Shown: positions 9,417 through 20,265, numbered from the stretch's first letter. The stretch is 42,199 nucleotides of DNA from Collimonas sp. OK412 (GCF_900112135.1 NZ_FOLC01000033.1:1-42199), one strand, 5' to 3'. Notes: generated by a model from the letters alone, not told the origin. Numbers and translations are program-made.

Positions 9417-9422
9417 TATAAT
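9417..9422 (+). promoter_or_regulatory. Candidate -10 element for the ribF operon
   Basis: A perfect TATAAT lies 35 nt before the ribF ATG, downstream of a terminator and in an otherwise empty 220-bp gap. No good -35 hexamer is seen at 16-18 bp spacing, so this rests on the -10 alone. Confidence 0.4.
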
Positions 9423-9457
9423 GCAGGGTTTTGGCAATAAATATTCCGGTCACTTCA

Positions 9458-10444
9458 ATGAAGGTATTTCGCGGACTTCCCAACGCCGAATCGCGTGCGC
9501 CTTGCGCGCTCACTATCGGCAACTTTGACGGCGTGCATCGCGGCCACCAGGTGCTGCTCGCGCACGTCCGCAAGGCTGCCACTGAACTGGGGCTGGATGC
9601 CGCGGTCATGACGTTCGAGCCGCATCCACGCGAATTTTTTGCGCAGCGCGCCGGCCAGCCGGGCAATATGCCGACCCGTGTCGCCAACCTGCGCGACAAG
9701 CTGCAGTCGCTGTCCCAAGCTGGCATAGACCGCGTGATCGTCGAACATTTCAACGCCAGCTTTGCCGCCATGTCGCCCCAGGATTTCATTGAGAAAGTAC
9801 TGGTCGAGGGCCTGCATGTGAAATGGCTGATGGTCGGCGAAGATTTCTGCTTCGGCGCCCGCCGCGCCGGCAATATCGCGACCTTGATCGAGGCCGGCAA
9901 GAAATACGGCTTCCAGGTCGAGACCCTGCCGACTGTCATGAACGACGGCGCACGGGTATCGTCGTCGGCGGTGCGCGCTGCACTGGCGGCCGGCGATTTC
10001 AGCCACGCACGGGCGCTGCTGGGCCATCCGTACTCCATCTCGGGCCATGTGGTGCATGGCAAGAAGCTCGGCCGCACCATCGGCTTCCCGACCCTGAACC
10101 TGCGCGTCAACCATAAACTGCCGGCGCTGTCCGGCATCTTCGTGGTCAACGTCCATGGCCTGGCCGACCGGCCTTTGCCGGCGGTCGCCAGCATCGGCAT
10201 CCGCCCCACCGTGGACGACAGCGGCCGGGTGCTGCTGGAAAGTTATATCCTCGACTTTACCGGCGATTGCTACGGCAAGCTGATACAGGTCGAGTTTTTG
10301 CAAAAACTGCGCGACGAAGAGAAATATGTCGATTTGCCGACCCTGACCGCCGCGATTACGCGCGATGTCAGCAATGCACGCGCGTATTTCCGCCAGCACG
10401 GCCAGCATGACTTGTCGGCGGTTTCGGCCACCGATCGAATTTGA
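9458..10444 (+). CDS. ribF: Bifunctional riboflavin kinase / FMN adenylyltransferase
   Basis: Converts riboflavin to FMN and then FAD. The 328-residue product has the nucleotidyl-transferase domain first (GNFDGVHRGHQ near residues 25-35; SSSAVRAALAAGD near 177-189). The flavokinase domain follows, with GRTIGFPTLNL and IRPTVDDSGRVLLESYILDF. ATG 9458 (MKVFRGL) is preferred over a TTG nine codons earlier because family proteins begin about here. It is the first gene of a plus-strand run with ileS, lspA, coaBC, dut and a lipoprotein gene; ribF-ileS-lspA is a widely conserved order. Confidence 0.95.
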   Translation: MKVFRGLPNAESRAPCALTIGNFDGVHRGHQVLLAHVRKAATELGLDAAVMTFEPHPREFFAQRAGQPGNMPTRVANLRDKLQSLSQAGIDRVIVEHFNASFAAMSPQDFIEKVLVEGLHVKWLMVGEDFCFGARRAGNIATLIEAGKKYGFQVETLPTVMNDGARVSSSAVRAALAAGDFSHARALLGHPYSISGHVVHGKKLGRTIGFPTLNLRVNHKLPALSGIFVVNVHGLADRPLPAVASIGIRPTVDDSGRVLLESYILDFTGDCYGKLIQVEFLQKLRDEEKYVDLPTLTAAITRDVSNARAYFRQHGQHDLSAVSATDRI

Positions 10445-10525
10445 CGCTGTCAGCAATTCCTCGCGCCTTGCCTGCGCTTATGCCTACATATATGCCGGCC
10501 CCACAGAATTCCACTGAAGAAAATT

Positions 10526-13435
10526 ATGTCCGACCAGACCAGCAAACCAGAAAACAATAAACCGGCGAAACCGCAAGGCAAGCCGCAAAATAAGCCGCAA
10601 AGCAAATACCCGGTCAACATGACCGAGACGCCTTTCCCCATGCGCGGCGATCTCGCCAAGCGCGAGCCGCAATGGGTCAAGCAGTGGCAGGAAAAGAAAG
10701 TCTACGAACGGATCCGCAAAGCTTCCAAGGGCCGCCCGAAATTCATCCTGCATGACGGCCCGCCCTACGCCAACGGCGAGATCCACCTGGGCCACGCCGT
10801 CAACAAGATCCTCAAGGACATGATCGTCAAGGCCCGCAACATGGCCGGCTTCGATGCGCCTTACGTGCCCGGTTGGGATTGCCACGGCATGCCGATCGAG
10901 ATCCAGATCGAAAAGAAATACGGCAAGAACCTGCCGGTGGCCGAAGTGCAGTCGAAAGCGCGCGCTTACGCCAATGAACAGATCGACCTGCAAAGAAAAG
11001 ACTTTATCCGCCTCGGCGTGCTGGGCGAATGGGACAACCCGTATCTGACCATGGCCTTCGGCAATGAGGCCGACGAACTGCGCGCCCTTGGCGCCATCCT
11101 GGAAAAAGGTTATGTGTACCGCGGCCTGAAACCGGTCAACTGGTGCTTCGATTGCGGTTCGGCCCTGGCTGAAGCGGAAGTGGAATACCAGGACAAGCGC
11201 GATCCGTCGATCGACGTCGGCTTCCCGTTCGCCGAGCCCGAAAAGCTGGCTGCGGCCTTCGGTCTGCCATCGCTGCCGACCAATAAAGGCTACGTGGTGA
11301 TCTGGACCACCACGCCATGGACCATCCCGTCCAACCAGGCGCTCAACGTCCATCCGGAAGTCGACTACGCGCTGGTGCAGACCGCGCGCAACGGCGAAGC
11401 GCTGCTGCTGATCCTGGCGCAGGACCTGGTCGAAGACGCGCTGCAGCGGTTCGGCCTCGAAGGCAAAATCATCGCCACCTGCAAAGGCGAAGCGCTGGCG
11501 CTCATCAATTTCAAACATCCGCTGGCCGACAGCGATCCCGGCTACAACCGCCTGTCGCCGGTCTACCTGGGCGACTACGTCACCACCGACAGCGGCACCG
11601 GCATCGTGCACTCGGCGCCGGCCTATGGCATCGAAGACTTTATCTCCTGCAAGGCGCATGGCATGAAGGATGACGACATCATCAGCCCGGTCATGGGCGA
11701 TGGCAAGTTTGCATCCTGGCTGCCGTTCTTTGCCGGCATGACCATCTGGGAAGCGTCCAAGCCGATCTGCGCCAAGCTGGAAGAAGCCGGCGCGCTGTTC
11801 AAGCTGGTCATGTTCGACCACAGCTACATGCATTGCTGGCGCCATAAGACGCCGATCATCTACCGCGCCACGTCGCAATGGTTCGCCAGCATGGACAACC
11901 TGCCGAAGGACGGCCACCCGAGCCTGCGCGCAACCGCCCTGCAAGCGATCGAGGACACTGCCTTCTTCCCGGCCTGGGGCAAGGCGCGACTGCACGGCAT
12001 GATCGCCAACCGTCCCGACTGGACCCTGTCGCGCCAGCGCCAATGGGGTGTGCCGATGGCTTTCTTCGTGCACAAGGAAAGCGGCCAGCTGCATCCGCGC
12101 ACGCCTGAACTGCTGGAACAGATCGCGCAGCGCGTCGAGCAAAGCGGGATCGAAGCCTGGCAGGCGCTGGATCCGAAAGAGCTGCTGGGCGACGACGCCG
12201 TCAACTATGTCAAGAACAGGGACACGCTGGATGTCTGGTTCGATTCCGGCTCTACCCACCAGACGGTATTGCGCGGTTCGCACGCCAGCCAGCTGCAGTT
12301 CCCGGCCGACCTCTACCTGGAAGGCTCGGACCAGCATCGCGGCTGGTTCCACTCCTCGTTGCTGACCTCGGCCATGTTGAATGGCCGCGCGCCGTACAAC
12401 GCCCTGCTGACGCACGGCTTCGTGGTCGACGGCGAAGGCCGCAAGATGTCGAAGTCGCTGAAGAACGGCGTCGAGCCGCAAAAGGTGGCCGACTCGCTGG
12501 GCGCGGAAATCCTGCGCCTGTGGGTTGCCTCCAGCGACTATTCCGGCGAAATCACCATCTCCGAAGAGATCCTCAAGCGCGTGACGGAATCGTACCGCCG
12601 CATCCGCAACACCTTGCGCTTCCTGCTGGCCAACACCTCGGACTTCAATCCGGCAACCGATGCGGTGCCGATCGCCGAGCTGCTGGAAATCGACCGCTAT
12701 GCGATCGCCAGCATGGCGCAGCTGCAGGCCGACATCCTGAATCACTACGAGACCTACGAATTCCATCCGGTGATCTCGAAGCTGCAGATGTACTGCTCGG
12801 AAGATCTCGGCGGCTTCTATCTCGATATCCTGAAAGACCGCCTGTACACCAGCGGCGTCAGTTCGTCGGCGCGCCGCTCCGCGCAAACCGCGATCTGGCA
12901 TATCACCCAGGCCCTGCTGCGGGTGATGGCGCCGACGCTGTCGTTCACGGCAGAAGAAGCCTGGTCGTTCTTCGCCAGCCCGGAAGCATTTGCCGCCAGC
13001 GATGAAACCATTTTCACGCAGACCTATTACACGCTGCCGGAAATCAGCGACGCCGCGGCCCTGATCGAAAAATTCAACGCCATACGCGCGGTGCGCGCAG
13101 ACGTCACCAAGCAGCTGGAAGAAGTGCGAGTGGCAGGCGGCATCGGTTCTTCGCTGCAGGCGGAGGTGGAAATCAAGGCGGCCCCGGCCAAGCATGCGCT
13201 GCTCGGCAGCCTGGGCGACGACCTGAAATTTGTCTTGATCACCTCCAGCGCTACAGTGTCCGAAGTGGCGACGGAAGCCGAAGAAACGATCGTGGTCACG
13301 CCGTCGGCGCAGCAGAAATGCGAACGCTGCTGGCATTACCGGGCCGACGTCGGCAGCCACCCGGAACATCCGGGCCTGTGCGGACGCTGCGTCGCCAACC
13401 TGTTCGGCGGCGGCGAAGACCGGCATTTTGCTTAA
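10526..13435 (+). CDS. ileS: Isoleucyl-tRNA synthetase
   Basis: Charges tRNA-Ile. The 969-residue product has the class I signature HLGH (87-90, HIGH variant) and KMSKS (640-644). The editing domain lies between them ([15 protein letters not shown]). The C-terminal zinc finger is [12 protein letters not shown] followed by GLCGRC. Compared with E. coli IleRS the N-terminus carries an extra ~27 residues rich in Lys, Pro, Asn and Gln before the conserved [15 protein letters not shown]. Start ATG 10526 is taken because no closer in-frame start gives a better fit except Met32. It sits 81 bp after ribF and 85 bp before lspA. Confidence 0.97.
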   Translation: MSDQTSKPENNKPAKPQGKPQNKPQSKYPVNMTETPFPMRGDLAKREPQWVKQWQEKKVYERIRKASKGRPKFILHDGPPYANGEIHLGHAVNKILKDMIVKARNMAGFDAPYVPGWDCHGMPIEIQIEKKYGKNLPVAEVQSKARAYANEQIDLQRKDFIRLGVLGEWDNPYLTMAFGNEADELRALGAILEKGYVYRGLKPVNWCFDCGSALAEAEVEYQDKRDPSIDVGFPFAEPEKLAAAFGLPSLPTNKGYVVIWTTTPWTIPSNQALNVHPEVDYALVQTARNGEALLLILAQDLVEDALQRFGLEGKIIATCKGEALALINFKHPLADSDPGYNRLSPVYLGDYVTTDSGTGIVHSAPAYGIEDFISCKAHGMKDDDIISPVMGDGKFASWLPFFAGMTIWEASKPICAKLEEAGALFKLVMFDHSYMHCWRHKTPIIYRATSQWFASMDNLPKDGHPSLRATALQAIEDTAFFPAWGKARLHGMIANRPDWTLSRQRQWGVPMAFFVHKESGQLHPRTPELLEQIAQRVEQSGIEAWQALDPKELLGDDAVNYVKNRDTLDVWFDSGSTHQTVLRGSHASQLQFPADLYLEGSDQHRGWFHSSLLTSAMLNGRAPYNALLTHGFVVDGEGRKMSKSLKNGVEPQKVADSLGAEILRLWVASSDYSGEITISEEILKRVTESYRRIRNTLRFLLANTSDFNPATDAVPIAELLEIDRYAIASMAQLQADILNHYETYEFHPVISKLQMYCSEDLGGFYLDILKDRLYTSGVSSSARRSAQTAIWHITQALLRVMAPTLSFTAEEAWSFFASPEAFAASDETIFTQTYYTLPEISDAAALIEKFNAIRAVRADVTKQLEEVRVAGGIGSSLQAEVEIKAAPAKHALLGSLGDDLKFVLITSSATVSEVATEAEETIVVTPSAQQKCERCWHYRADVGSHPEHPGLCGRCVANLFGGGEDRHFA

Positions 13436-13520
13436 GCGATGAAGTAGGTTAACCAGGCGCGGCTTGCAATCGGCTACAAGCTTGCAGGCTGCGCATTTTG
13501 CCACATAGTTAAGAATCGAC

Positions 13521-14027
13521 ATGGCCACAAAAAAACGCTCTTCCGCTTCATCTTCTTCCAGCTACGGCCTGGCGCCATGGCTGGCTATCGCCGCGCTGGT
13601 GCTGCTGATCGACCAGCTGACCAAGATCACCATCGTGCGCCTGTTCAGCTACGGCGAATCGCAGCCGGTGACTTCCTTCTTCAACCTGGTGCTGGTGTAT
13701 AACAAGGGTGCCGCGTTCAGCTTCCTGTCCACCGAGTCGGGCTGGCAACGCTACTTTTTCACCGCGCTCGGCATCGCCGCCGCGCTGTTCATCACTTTCC
13801 TGCTGAAACGCCATGCCGGACAACGCATGTTCTGCACTGCGCTGGCGCTGATCCTGGGCGGCGCCATCGGCAACGTGGTCGACCGCATCGCCTACGGCCA
13901 CGTGATCGATTTCCTCGACATCTACGTGCGCAACTGGCACTGGCCGGCTTTCAACATCGCCGATAGCGCGATCTGCGTCGGTGCGGTATTGTTTGTCATT
14001 GATGAGCTGCGGCGCGTAAACAAGTAA
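13521..14027 (+). CDS. lspA: Lipoprotein signal peptidase II
   Basis: Aspartyl protease of the inner membrane that cleaves signal peptides of prolipoproteins. The 168-residue product has four hydrophobic segments and the two catalytic blocks [17 protein letters not shown] (Asp121) and FNIADSAI (Asp148). [11 protein letters not shown] is also typical. The N-terminus has a Ser/Lys-rich stretch of about 14 residues before the first membrane segment. It ends 36 bp before coaBC. Confidence 0.96.
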   Translation: MATKKRSSASSSSSYGLAPWLAIAALVLLIDQLTKITIVRLFSYGESQPVTSFFNLVLVYNKGAAFSFLSTESGWQRYFFTALGIAAALFITFLLKRHAGQRMFCTALALILGGAIGNVVDRIAYGHVIDFLDIYVRNWHWPAFNIADSAICVGAVLFVIDELRRVNK

Positions 14028-14063
14028 GCAAGTAGCCAATACATAACGTTTCCAGGAGCAGGC

Positions 14064-15269
14064 ATGGATCTCGCTGGTAAAAAAATCGTGCTGGGACTGA
14101 CCGGCGGCATCGCCTGCTACAAGGCGGCCGAATTCGCGCGCGCGCTGATCAAGGCCGGCGCTTCGGTGCAAGTGGTGATGACCGCGGCGGCAACCCACTT
14201 CATTACCCCGGTCACCATGCAGGGCTTGTCGGGCAAGCCGGTGTTTACCGATCAATGGGATGCGCGCATCGGCAACAACATGCCGCACATCGACCTCACC
14301 CGCGACGCCGACGCCATCGTGATCGTGCCCTGCTCCGCCGACTTCATCTTCAAGCTGGCACATGGCGCCTGCGACGACCTGCTGTCGACGCTATGCGTGG
14401 CGCGCCAGGCGACGCTGCCCTTGCTGGTGGCCCCGGCCATGAATGTCGAGATGTGGCAAAACGCGGCAACCCAGCGCAACCTGGCGCAACTGCTGGCCGA
14501 CGGCATACAGCTGCTCGGCCCTGACGCCGGCGAACAGGCTTGCGGCGAAGTCGGCATGGGCCGCATGCTGGAAGCTCATGAGCTGCTGACGGAAGTGATC
14601 GCCTCGTTCCAGCCCAAGCTGCTGAAAGGAAAACGGCTGCTGCTGACCGCAGGCCCGACTTTCGAACCGATAGATCCGGTGCGCGGCATCACCAATCTCT
14701 CATCCGGGAAAATGGGCTATGCCGTGGCCCGCGCTGCTTACGAGGCGGGAGCCGAAGTCACCCTGGTATCCGGCCCGACCGCGCTCGCCACACCCTACGG
14801 CGTGCGCCGCATCAGCGTCCAGACCGCGCAGCAGATGCACGATATCGTGATGGCGCAGCTGGCCGGCGCCGACAGCCGCACCGATGTCTTCGTCGCCGTG
14901 GCGGCTGTAGCCGACTGGCGGGTAGCCAACGCCAGCCCGCAGAAACTGAAAAAGAATGCCGACGGCAGCGCGCCTGAACTGGTGTTCGAGCAAAATCCCG
15001 ATATCCTGGCAGCAGTTGCGGCATTGCCGAAAGCGCCTTACTGTGTCGGTTTTGCGGCCGAATCGGAAAACCTGCTGCAATATGGCGAGGCCAAGCGGCT
15101 GCGGAAAAACGTGCCGCTATTGGTGGGCAATATCGGCCATGACACGTTTGGCAAGGACGATAACCAGCTGGTATTGTTTGACGCCAGCGGCCACACCAAC
15201 CTGCCGCGCGCCGGCAAGCAGCAGCTGGCGCGCCAGCTGATTGCAGCAATCGCCGATCGTCTTGTTTAG
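14064..15269 (+). CDS. coaBC: Bifunctional phosphopantothenoylcysteine decarboxylase / phosphopantothenate-cysteine ligase
   Basis: Carries out two successive steps of coenzyme A synthesis. The N-terminal CoaC part has the FMN-binding start GLTGGIACYKAAE, the active-site His75 in PHIDLTRDAD, the PAMN motif (124-127) and Cys160 in ACGEVGMGRM. The C-terminal CoaB part starts near residue 190 (LLLTAGPTFEPIDPVRGITN), with KLKKN as the lysine motif. The 401-residue length is normal. An AGGAG ribosome site lies about 10 nt before the ATG. Downstream, 144 bp separate it from dut and contain a GGCAGGA-TTAT-TCCTGCC hairpin (15343-15360) without a T-run. Confidence 0.96.
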   Translation: MDLAGKKIVLGLTGGIACYKAAEFARALIKAGASVQVVMTAAATHFITPVTMQGLSGKPVFTDQWDARIGNNMPHIDLTRDADAIVIVPCSADFIFKLAHGACDDLLSTLCVARQATLPLLVAPAMNVEMWQNAATQRNLAQLLADGIQLLGPDAGEQACGEVGMGRMLEAHELLTEVIASFQPKLLKGKRLLLTAGPTFEPIDPVRGITNLSSGKMGYAVARAAYEAGAEVTLVSGPTALATPYGVRRISVQTAQQMHDIVMAQLAGADSRTDVFVAVAAVADWRVANASPQKLKKNADGSAPELVFEQNPDILAAVAALPKAPYCVGFAAESENLLQYGEAKRLRKNVPLLVGNIGHDTFGKDDNQLVLFDASGHTNLPRAGKQQLARQLIAAIADRLV

Positions 15270-15413
15270 CGTCTGCATGCCGCTGCCGGTTTCAACGCCG
15301 GCGGCTTGCATCGAAAAATCCGCGGCAGCTTGATGAACACCGGGCAGGATTATTCCTGCCATGCCTGTTGCACCAGCCTCTATCATTTCACTTATAGATT
15401 GTTACAAAATTCA

Positions 15414-15863
15414 ATGAATATCATCGACGTCAAAATTCTCGACCCGCGCATGCAAGATCAACTGCCGGCCTACGCCACCGAAGGCAGTGCGGGCCTCGAC
15501 CTGCGCGCCTGCCTGGATGCCGCGCTGACGATCAAACCCGGTGAAACCCACCTGATCCCGACCGGCCTGGCGATCCACATCGGCGACCCGGCTTACGCGG
15601 CGATGATCCTGCCGCGCAGCGGCCTCGGCCATAAACACGGCATCGTGCTGGGGAACCTGGTGGGCCTGATCGACTCTGATTACCAGGGTCAGCTGATGGT
15701 TTCTACCTGGAACCGCGGAACGACCGAATTTACCCTTAACCCGATGGACCGGCTGGCGCAATTGATCATCGTGCCTGTAGCACGTGTCCGTTTTAATGTC
15801 GTAGCCGATTTCGAGAGCAGCGAACGCGGCGCAGGCGGCTTCGGCAGCACCGGAAAACATTGA
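15414..15863 (+). CDS. dut: dUTP diphosphatase
   Basis: Hydrolyses dUTP to dUMP and diphosphate, preventing uracil incorporation and feeding thymidylate synthesis. The trimeric dUTPase motifs are all present: [33 protein letters not shown], and the C-terminal [12 protein letters not shown]. The start at 15414 ([13 protein letters not shown]) gives 149 residues, the usual size; an upstream in-frame start at 15306 only adds non-conserved residues. The dut TGA shares one base with the next gene's ATG, so the two are probably coupled. Confidence 0.96.
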   Translation: MNIIDVKILDPRMQDQLPAYATEGSAGLDLRACLDAALTIKPGETHLIPTGLAIHIGDPAYAAMILPRSGLGHKHGIVLGNLVGLIDSDYQGQLMVSTWNRGTTEFTLNPMDRLAQLIIVPVARVRFNVVADFESSERGAGGFGSTGKH

Positions 15864-16957
15864 TGGAGAAATTGATGAGATTGACGCGTAACAATGGATG
15901 GCAGGGAGTCATGCGCTGTGCAACGCTAACGCTGCCAGTACTGTTGCTGGCAGCCTGTGCCACGCAGGAGCCTGCCGGCACCCAGCCGCAAACCGTGCCA
16001 GTCCCTTCCAAACCCGCTGTGCCTGCGCCGCCGCCGCAACAGGCGGAATTGAAAGCCTTGATCGGCTTGCAGGACCGCTTGTACGACGTCGCCGCGCCTT
16101 TGCTGGTGAACAATGCCCTGCTGTGCCGGAACAATGCGCGCAACCTGCTGGGTTTCACCGCCAAGACAAAATATTCCTATACCTCTGAATTCATTGACGC
16201 GGCCAGCTCTCTCGGCCTGAGCGACCAGCTGCAAGTGACCGGCGTGCTGGCCGGCAGCGGCGCCGCCAAGGTCGGCCTGCAGCGCGGCGACCTGCTGGTC
16301 AGCATCCAGGACAAGCCGGTGCCGACCGGCGCCGACGCCGAGCGCCAGACTGCCTTGCTGCTCGGTCCGCTGGTCAACGGCCGCAACAGCATCAAGGTCA
16401 CCATTGCGCGCAGCGGCGGCAACCAGGTCCTGAACATCCCTTTGACCCGTGCTTGCGCCTTCGGCATCGAACTCGGCAATACCGAGAATGTGATCAGCTA
16501 TGCTGACGGCCGGCGTGTGCTGATCAGCAGCGGCATGATGAAATACACCAAGAGCGACGATGAACTGGCGCTGGTGATCGCCAAGGAAATGGCGCACAAC
16601 ACGCTGACCCACCCATCGCGCCAGCGCAATACCGCCACCATGACCGGCGTCATCGACAACCTGATCCGCCTGAAGCCGGATACCGCCGCGCTGAACGGCA
16701 TGGCCGGCGTCAAGCCGTACCCGCAGCAACTGGATGCGGCGGCCGACAAGCTGTCGCTGTACATGGTTGCGCGCGCCGGCTACAAGGTCGACGATGCCGC
16801 GGCTTTCTGGCAGCGGCTGGCGAGCAGCTATCCGGCCAGCGTGCTCAACGGTTATACCGCGATCCATCCCGGCACGGACTATCGCCTGTCGGCGATCCAG
16901 CAGGCGGTTTCGGATATCCAGGCCAAGCAGGCGACCGGAACCACCATACAGCCATGA
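15863..16957 (+). CDS. PDZ / M48-like lipoprotein with degenerate zinc site
   Basis: A 364-residue exported protein: signal peptide with lipobox LLLAAC (Cys32), a low-complexity Pro/Gln/Ala linker, a PDZ-like region (VLAGSGAAKVGLQRGDLLVSIQ, roughly residues 120-180) and an M48 metallopeptidase-like C-terminal part (DDELALVIAKEMAHNTLTH). In active M48 enzymes this helix is HExxH, but here Lys241 replaces the first His, and the usual glutamate of the later E-x-E-A-D element is Ala/Asp (DAAADKLSLYMVARAGY). It is therefore probably not a zinc protease. Start: ATG 15863 overlaps the dut stop; ATG 15875 with GGAGA just before it is an alternative. It ends the operon before a bidirectional terminator. 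Confidence 0.8.
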   Translation: MEKLMRLTRNNGWQGVMRCATLTLPVLLLAACATQEPAGTQPQTVPVPSKPAVPAPPPQQAELKALIGLQDRLYDVAAPLLVNNALLCRNNARNLLGFTAKTKYSYTSEFIDAASSLGLSDQLQVTGVLAGSGAAKVGLQRGDLLVSIQDKPVPTGADAERQTALLLGPLVNGRNSIKVTIARSGGNQVLNIPLTRACAFGIELGNTENVISYADGRRVLISSGMMKYTKSDDELALVIAKEMAHNTLTHPSRQRNTATMTGVIDNLIRLKPDTAALNGMAGVKPYPQQLDAAADKLSLYMVARAGYKVDDAAAFWQRLASSYPASVLNGYTAIHPGTDYRLSAIQQAVSDIQAKQATGTTIQP

Positions 16958-17020
16958 CCAGACGCTCCATCGTTGCGGCGATGGAGCGCTGCCCAATGCC
17001 GAATGCGGCGGCGACCATAA

Positions 17021-17057
17021 AAAAAGCCTGAATCACTTGCGTGCATTCAGGCTTTTT
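17021..17057. terminator. Bidirectional terminator between the M48-like lipoprotein gene and clpA
   Basis: Arms AAAAAGCCTGAAT and ATTCAGGCTTTTT (13 bp) with an 11-nt loop give a T-run on both strands, so it can end both converging transcription units. Confidence 0.9.
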
Positions 17058-17094
17058 TAACATGCCAGGCAAACGCCCGGCAGTATCGGCTTGC

Positions 17095-19395
17095 TTATTC
17101 GACTTCGACAGTTTCTTCAGGGGCCGCAGGCGAGGACGAATCCTTTTCTGCAAAGTCCAGGCTGATCAGGTCCTTGTCGTCAAGATCGACAGTTACGCGG
17201 CCACCGGTCACCAGCTTGCCGAACAACAGTTCGTCGGCCAGCGCCTTGCGGATCATGTCCTGGATCAGGCGCGCCATCGGCCGCGCGCCCATCAGCGGGT
17301 CGAAGCCCTTCTTGGCCAGGAACTTGCGCAAGTTTTCGGTGAAGATCGCTTCCACCTTCTTCTCGTGCAGCTGCTCTTCCAGCTGCATCAGGAACTTGTC
17401 GACCACGCGCAGGATGACTTCTTCGTCCAGTGCATGGAAGCTGATGATGGAATCGATGCGATTACGGAATTCCGGCGTAAACATACGCTTGATATCCGCC
17501 ATCTCATCGCCGGCTTCTTTCTTGTCGGTAAAGCCGATCGAACGTTTTTGCAGGCTTTCCGCGCCGGCATTGGTGGTCATGATGATGATCACGTTGCGGA
17601 AATCCGCCTTGCGTCCGTTATTGTCGGTCAATGCGCCGTGGTCCATCACTTGCAGCAGGATATTGAAAATGTCCGGGTGGGCTTTTTCGATTTCATCCAG
17701 CAGCAGCACCGCATGCGGTTTCTTGGTCACGGCCTCGGTCAGCAAACCGCCCTGGTCGAACCCGACATAACCCGGCGGCGCGCCGATCAGGCGGCTCACC
17801 GCATGACGCTCCATGTATTCGGACATGTCGAAACGGATCAGGTCGATGCCGAGGATGAACGCCAGCTGCTTGGCCACCTCGGTCTTGCCGACGCCGGTCG
17901 GACCGGAGAACAGGAAGGAGCCGATCGGGCGGTCGGTCTTGCCCAGGCCGGCGCGCGCCATCTTGATCGCCGACGCCAGGGCATCGATCGCCGGATCCTG
18001 GCCGAACACCACATTGCGCAAATCGCGGTCTATGGTTTGCAGTTTGCTGCGGTCGTCCTGGTTGACCGACTGCGGCGGAATCCGCGCAATCTTGGCGATG
18101 ATGTCTTCGATCTCGCCCTTGCCGATCGTCTTTTTCTGCTTCGACTTCGGCAGGATGCGCTGCGCCGCACCAGCTTCATCGATCACGTCGATGGCCTTGT
18201 CAGGCAGATGGCGGTCGTTGATGAAACGCGCCGCCAGTTCAGCCGCGCTGGTGAGCGCGGAGGCCGAATACTTGACGCCGTGGTGTTCTTCAAAGCGCGA
18301 TTTCAGGCCGCGCAGGATCTGCACGGTTTGCTCTACCGTCGGTTCGTTGACGTCGATTTTCTGGAAACGGCGCGACAAGGCATGGTCTTTTTCAAACACG
18401 CCGCGGAACTCGGTGTAAGTGGTCGCGCCGATGCATTTCAGCTGGCCGCTGGACAAAGCCGGTTTCAGCAGGTTCGAAGCATCCAGCGTGCCGCCCGAGG
18501 CAGAACCGGCGCCGATGATGGTGTGGATTTCATCGATGAACAGGATGCCGTTCGGGCTGTCTTTCAGCTGCTTGAGCACCGCTTTCAGGCGCTGCTCGAA
18601 ATCGCCGCGGTACTTGGTGCCGGCCAGCAGCGAACCCATGTCGAGCGAATAGACGATTGCATTTTGCAGGATTTCAGGAACATCGCCCTGGGTGATGCGC
18701 CATGCCAGCCCTTCTGCAATCGCGGTCTTGCCGACACCGGCTTCGCCGACCAGCAGAGGGTTGTTCTTGCGGCGCCGGCACAAGGTCTGGATCACGCGTT
18801 CGACCTCGTACTCACGGCCGATCAGCGGATCGATCTTGCCTTCGGTCGCCAGCTTGTTCAGGTTTTGCGTGAACTGGTCAAGCGGACTTTCCTTGGCCTG
18901 GCCTTCGGCCTGCACTTCTTCCGCACCTTCGGAAGATTTCTGCGCGTCGGCCTGCTGGTCCTTGCGCACTCCGTGCGAGATGAAATTCACCACGTCGAGC
19001 CGCGTCACGCCTTGCTGGTGCAGGTAATACACCGCGTGCGAATCCTTTTCGCCGAAGATGGCGACCAGCACGTTGGCGCCGGTCACTTCCTTCTTGCCGT
19101 TGGAAGCCGATTGCACATGCATGATGGCGCGCTGGATCACGCGCTGAAAACCAAGGGTCGGCTGGGTGTCCACTTCATTCGAACCCGGCACCGTCGGTGT
19201 GTTGTCGCCAATGAAGATGGTCAGCGTCTTGCGCATATCATCAATGTTGACCGCACACGCACGCAGCACCTCTGCCGCGGACGGGTTGTCTAGCAGAGCC
19301 AGCAGCAGGTGTTCAACCGTGATGAACTCGTGCCTTGCTTGTCGTGCCTCGACAAACGCCATGTGCAAACTTACTTCCAGTTCCTGCGCAATCAT
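17095..19395 (-). CDS. clpA: ATP-dependent Clp protease ATP-binding subunit ClpA
   Basis: AAA+ unfoldase that feeds substrates to ClpP. The 766-residue product has the N-domain ([14 protein letters not shown], adaptor docking) and two ATPase modules with Walker A motifs GEAGVGKT and GPTGVGKT. Walker B motifs are ILFIDEIHT and AVLLLDEIE. The C-terminal domain has the [17 protein letters not shown] block. ATG 19395 overlaps the clpS stop codon in ATGA (19392-19395), with GGAGG just upstream, and gives the family N-terminus. No ClpP gene is in this window. The pair ends at a bidirectional terminator. Confidence 0.97.
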   Translation of the reverse strand: MIAQELEVSLHMAFVEARQARHEFITVEHLLLALLDNPSAAEVLRACAVNIDDMRKTLTIFIGDNTPTVPGSNEVDTQPTLGFQRVIQRAIMHVQSASNGKKEVTGANVLVAIFGEKDSHAVYYLHQQGVTRLDVVNFISHGVRKDQQADAQKSSEGAEEVQAEGQAKESPLDQFTQNLNKLATEGKIDPLIGREYEVERVIQTLCRRRKNNPLLVGEAGVGKTAIAEGLAWRITQGDVPEILQNAIVYSLDMGSLLAGTKYRGDFEQRLKAVLKQLKDSPNGILFIDEIHTIIGAGSASGGTLDASNLLKPALSSGQLKCIGATTYTEFRGVFEKDHALSRRFQKIDVNEPTVEQTVQILRGLKSRFEEHHGVKYSASALTSAAELAARFINDRHLPDKAIDVIDEAGAAQRILPKSKQKKTIGKGEIEDIIAKIARIPPQSVNQDDRSKLQTIDRDLRNVVFGQDPAIDALASAIKMARAGLGKTDRPIGSFLFSGPTGVGKTEVAKQLAFILGIDLIRFDMSEYMERHAVSRLIGAPPGYVGFDQGGLLTEAVTKKPHAVLLLDEIEKAHPDIFNILLQVMDHGALTDNNGRKADFRNVIIIMTTNAGAESLQKRSIGFTDKKEAGDEMADIKRMFTPEFRNRIDSIISFHALDEEVILRVVDKFLMQLEEQLHEKKVEAIFTENLRKFLAKKGFDPLMGARPMARLIQDMIRKALADELLFGKLVTGGRVTVDLDDKDLISLDFAEKDSSSPAAPEETVEVE

Positions 19396-19700
19396 GCTTC
19401 CTCCATCATGCATTGCAGGGGATGCCCTGCTTTGCGTGCGTGCGTTAATACCAGTTCAACCTTGGTGGAAGCGATATCTTTCGGATATACCCCACACATG
19501 CCTTTGCCATCGCGATGCACCTTCAACATTATCTGCGTTGCGGCTTCACGATCCTTGTTGAAGTATTCCTGCAGGATGGCGACCACGAACTCCATTGGAG
19601 TGTAGTCGTCATTGAGCAAAAATACTTGATACATGGGGGGCGGCTTGAGCTTTTGCTCTTGTCGCGTCGCTACTGTCCCGTCTTCGTGCTTGGTTACCAT
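19392..19700 (-). CDS. clpS: ClpS adaptor for N-end-rule substrates
   Basis: A 102-residue adaptor that binds N-degron substrates and the ClpA N-domain. The core [17 protein letters not shown] contains the conserved [10 protein letters not shown] of the substrate pocket, and the segment [16 protein letters not shown] is also typical of ClpS. The disordered N-terminal tail (~20 residues) is normal for the family. It overlaps clpA by 4 bp. The 327-bp gap upstream (19701-20027) lies between divergent clpS and cspA; I did not find a convincing clpS promoter in it. Confidence 0.97.
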   Translation of the reverse strand: MVTKHEDGTVATRQEQKLKPPPMYQVFLLNDDYTPMEFVVAILQEYFNKDREAATQIMLKVHRDGKGMCGVYPKDIASTKVELVLTHARKAGHPLQCMMEEA

Positions 19701-19871
19701 GCGCCTATTCTAAAACCTTCCGCCAAATGCGCAACGCGCGACACAGAATAAAATATTGCTTATAACGATATTACGCGTTTTCCGATTGCTATGCAGATGA
19801 CGATAGAAGAGATTAAATCAAGAGCAAAAAAACGGCCGAAACCAGAAAATTAATTGCACAAAGGAAATTAC

Positions 19872-19900
19872 TTGACTTTTTTATTTTTAACGCGAACAAT
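19872..19900 (+). promoter_or_regulatory. Promoter of the cold-shock gene with a long 5' leader
   Basis: TTGACT (19872-19877) and AACAAT (19895-19900) are 17 bp apart, with an AT-rich spacer. The predicted start near 19907 would leave a leader of about 120 nt before the cspA ATG, as is typical of cold-shock mRNAs whose leaders act in temperature-dependent folding. The promoter is a sequence-based prediction. Confidence 0.55.
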
Positions 19901-20027
19901 GACATTCATTGATAAGCGTGTTTCAGCTTGTTAATAGAAGTGAGCAAGTTCTAGAAGGGGCAGCGTTACGCGAGGCTTCTTGCTTTTACGGCTCGTGTGA
20001 TTGTTATTATTTGAAAGACGCTATTTT

Positions 20028-20231
20028 ATGGCAACAGGTACAGTCAAGTGGTTCAACGATTCTAAGGGCTTCGGCTTTATCACTCCGGATGACGGCGGTG
20101 AAGATTTGTTTGCACACTTTTCCGCAATCCAGATGAACGGCTTCAAGACCCTCAAAGAAGGTCAAAAAGTCCAGTTCGAAGTCACGCAAGGCCCTAAAGG
20201 CAAGCAAGCTTCTAACATCCAAGCTCCTTAA
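20028..20231 (+). CDS. cspA: Cold-shock protein, CspA family
   Basis: A 67-residue single-stranded nucleic acid-binding protein. RNP1 is KGFGFI (about 16-21) and RNP2 is DLFAHF (the family norm is DLFVHF), with the [10 protein letters not shown] start and the C-terminal [11 protein letters not shown] typical of the group. ATG 20028 is used rather than an upstream ATG at 20001, because CspA proteins start with this sequence. The gene has its own promoter with a long leader and its own terminator. Which csp paralogue it is cannot be told. Confidence 0.93.
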   Translation: MATGTVKWFNDSKGFGFITPDDGGEDLFAHFSAIQMNGFKTLKEGQKVQFEVTQGPKGKQASNIQAP

Positions 20232-20265
20232 TTTCGCTTTGCGTCATTAAGCCGCTTTTGTAAAA

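Noticed and set aside
10484-13528. A 1014-codon minus-strand frame over ileS
   Set aside because: It is the antisense shadow of a GC-rich gene with clear HLGH and KMSKS motifs on the plus strand; the product has no recognisable domains.
17041-19293. A 750-codon plus-strand frame over clpA
   Set aside because: Antisense shadow of clpA, whose Walker motifs and length are normal.
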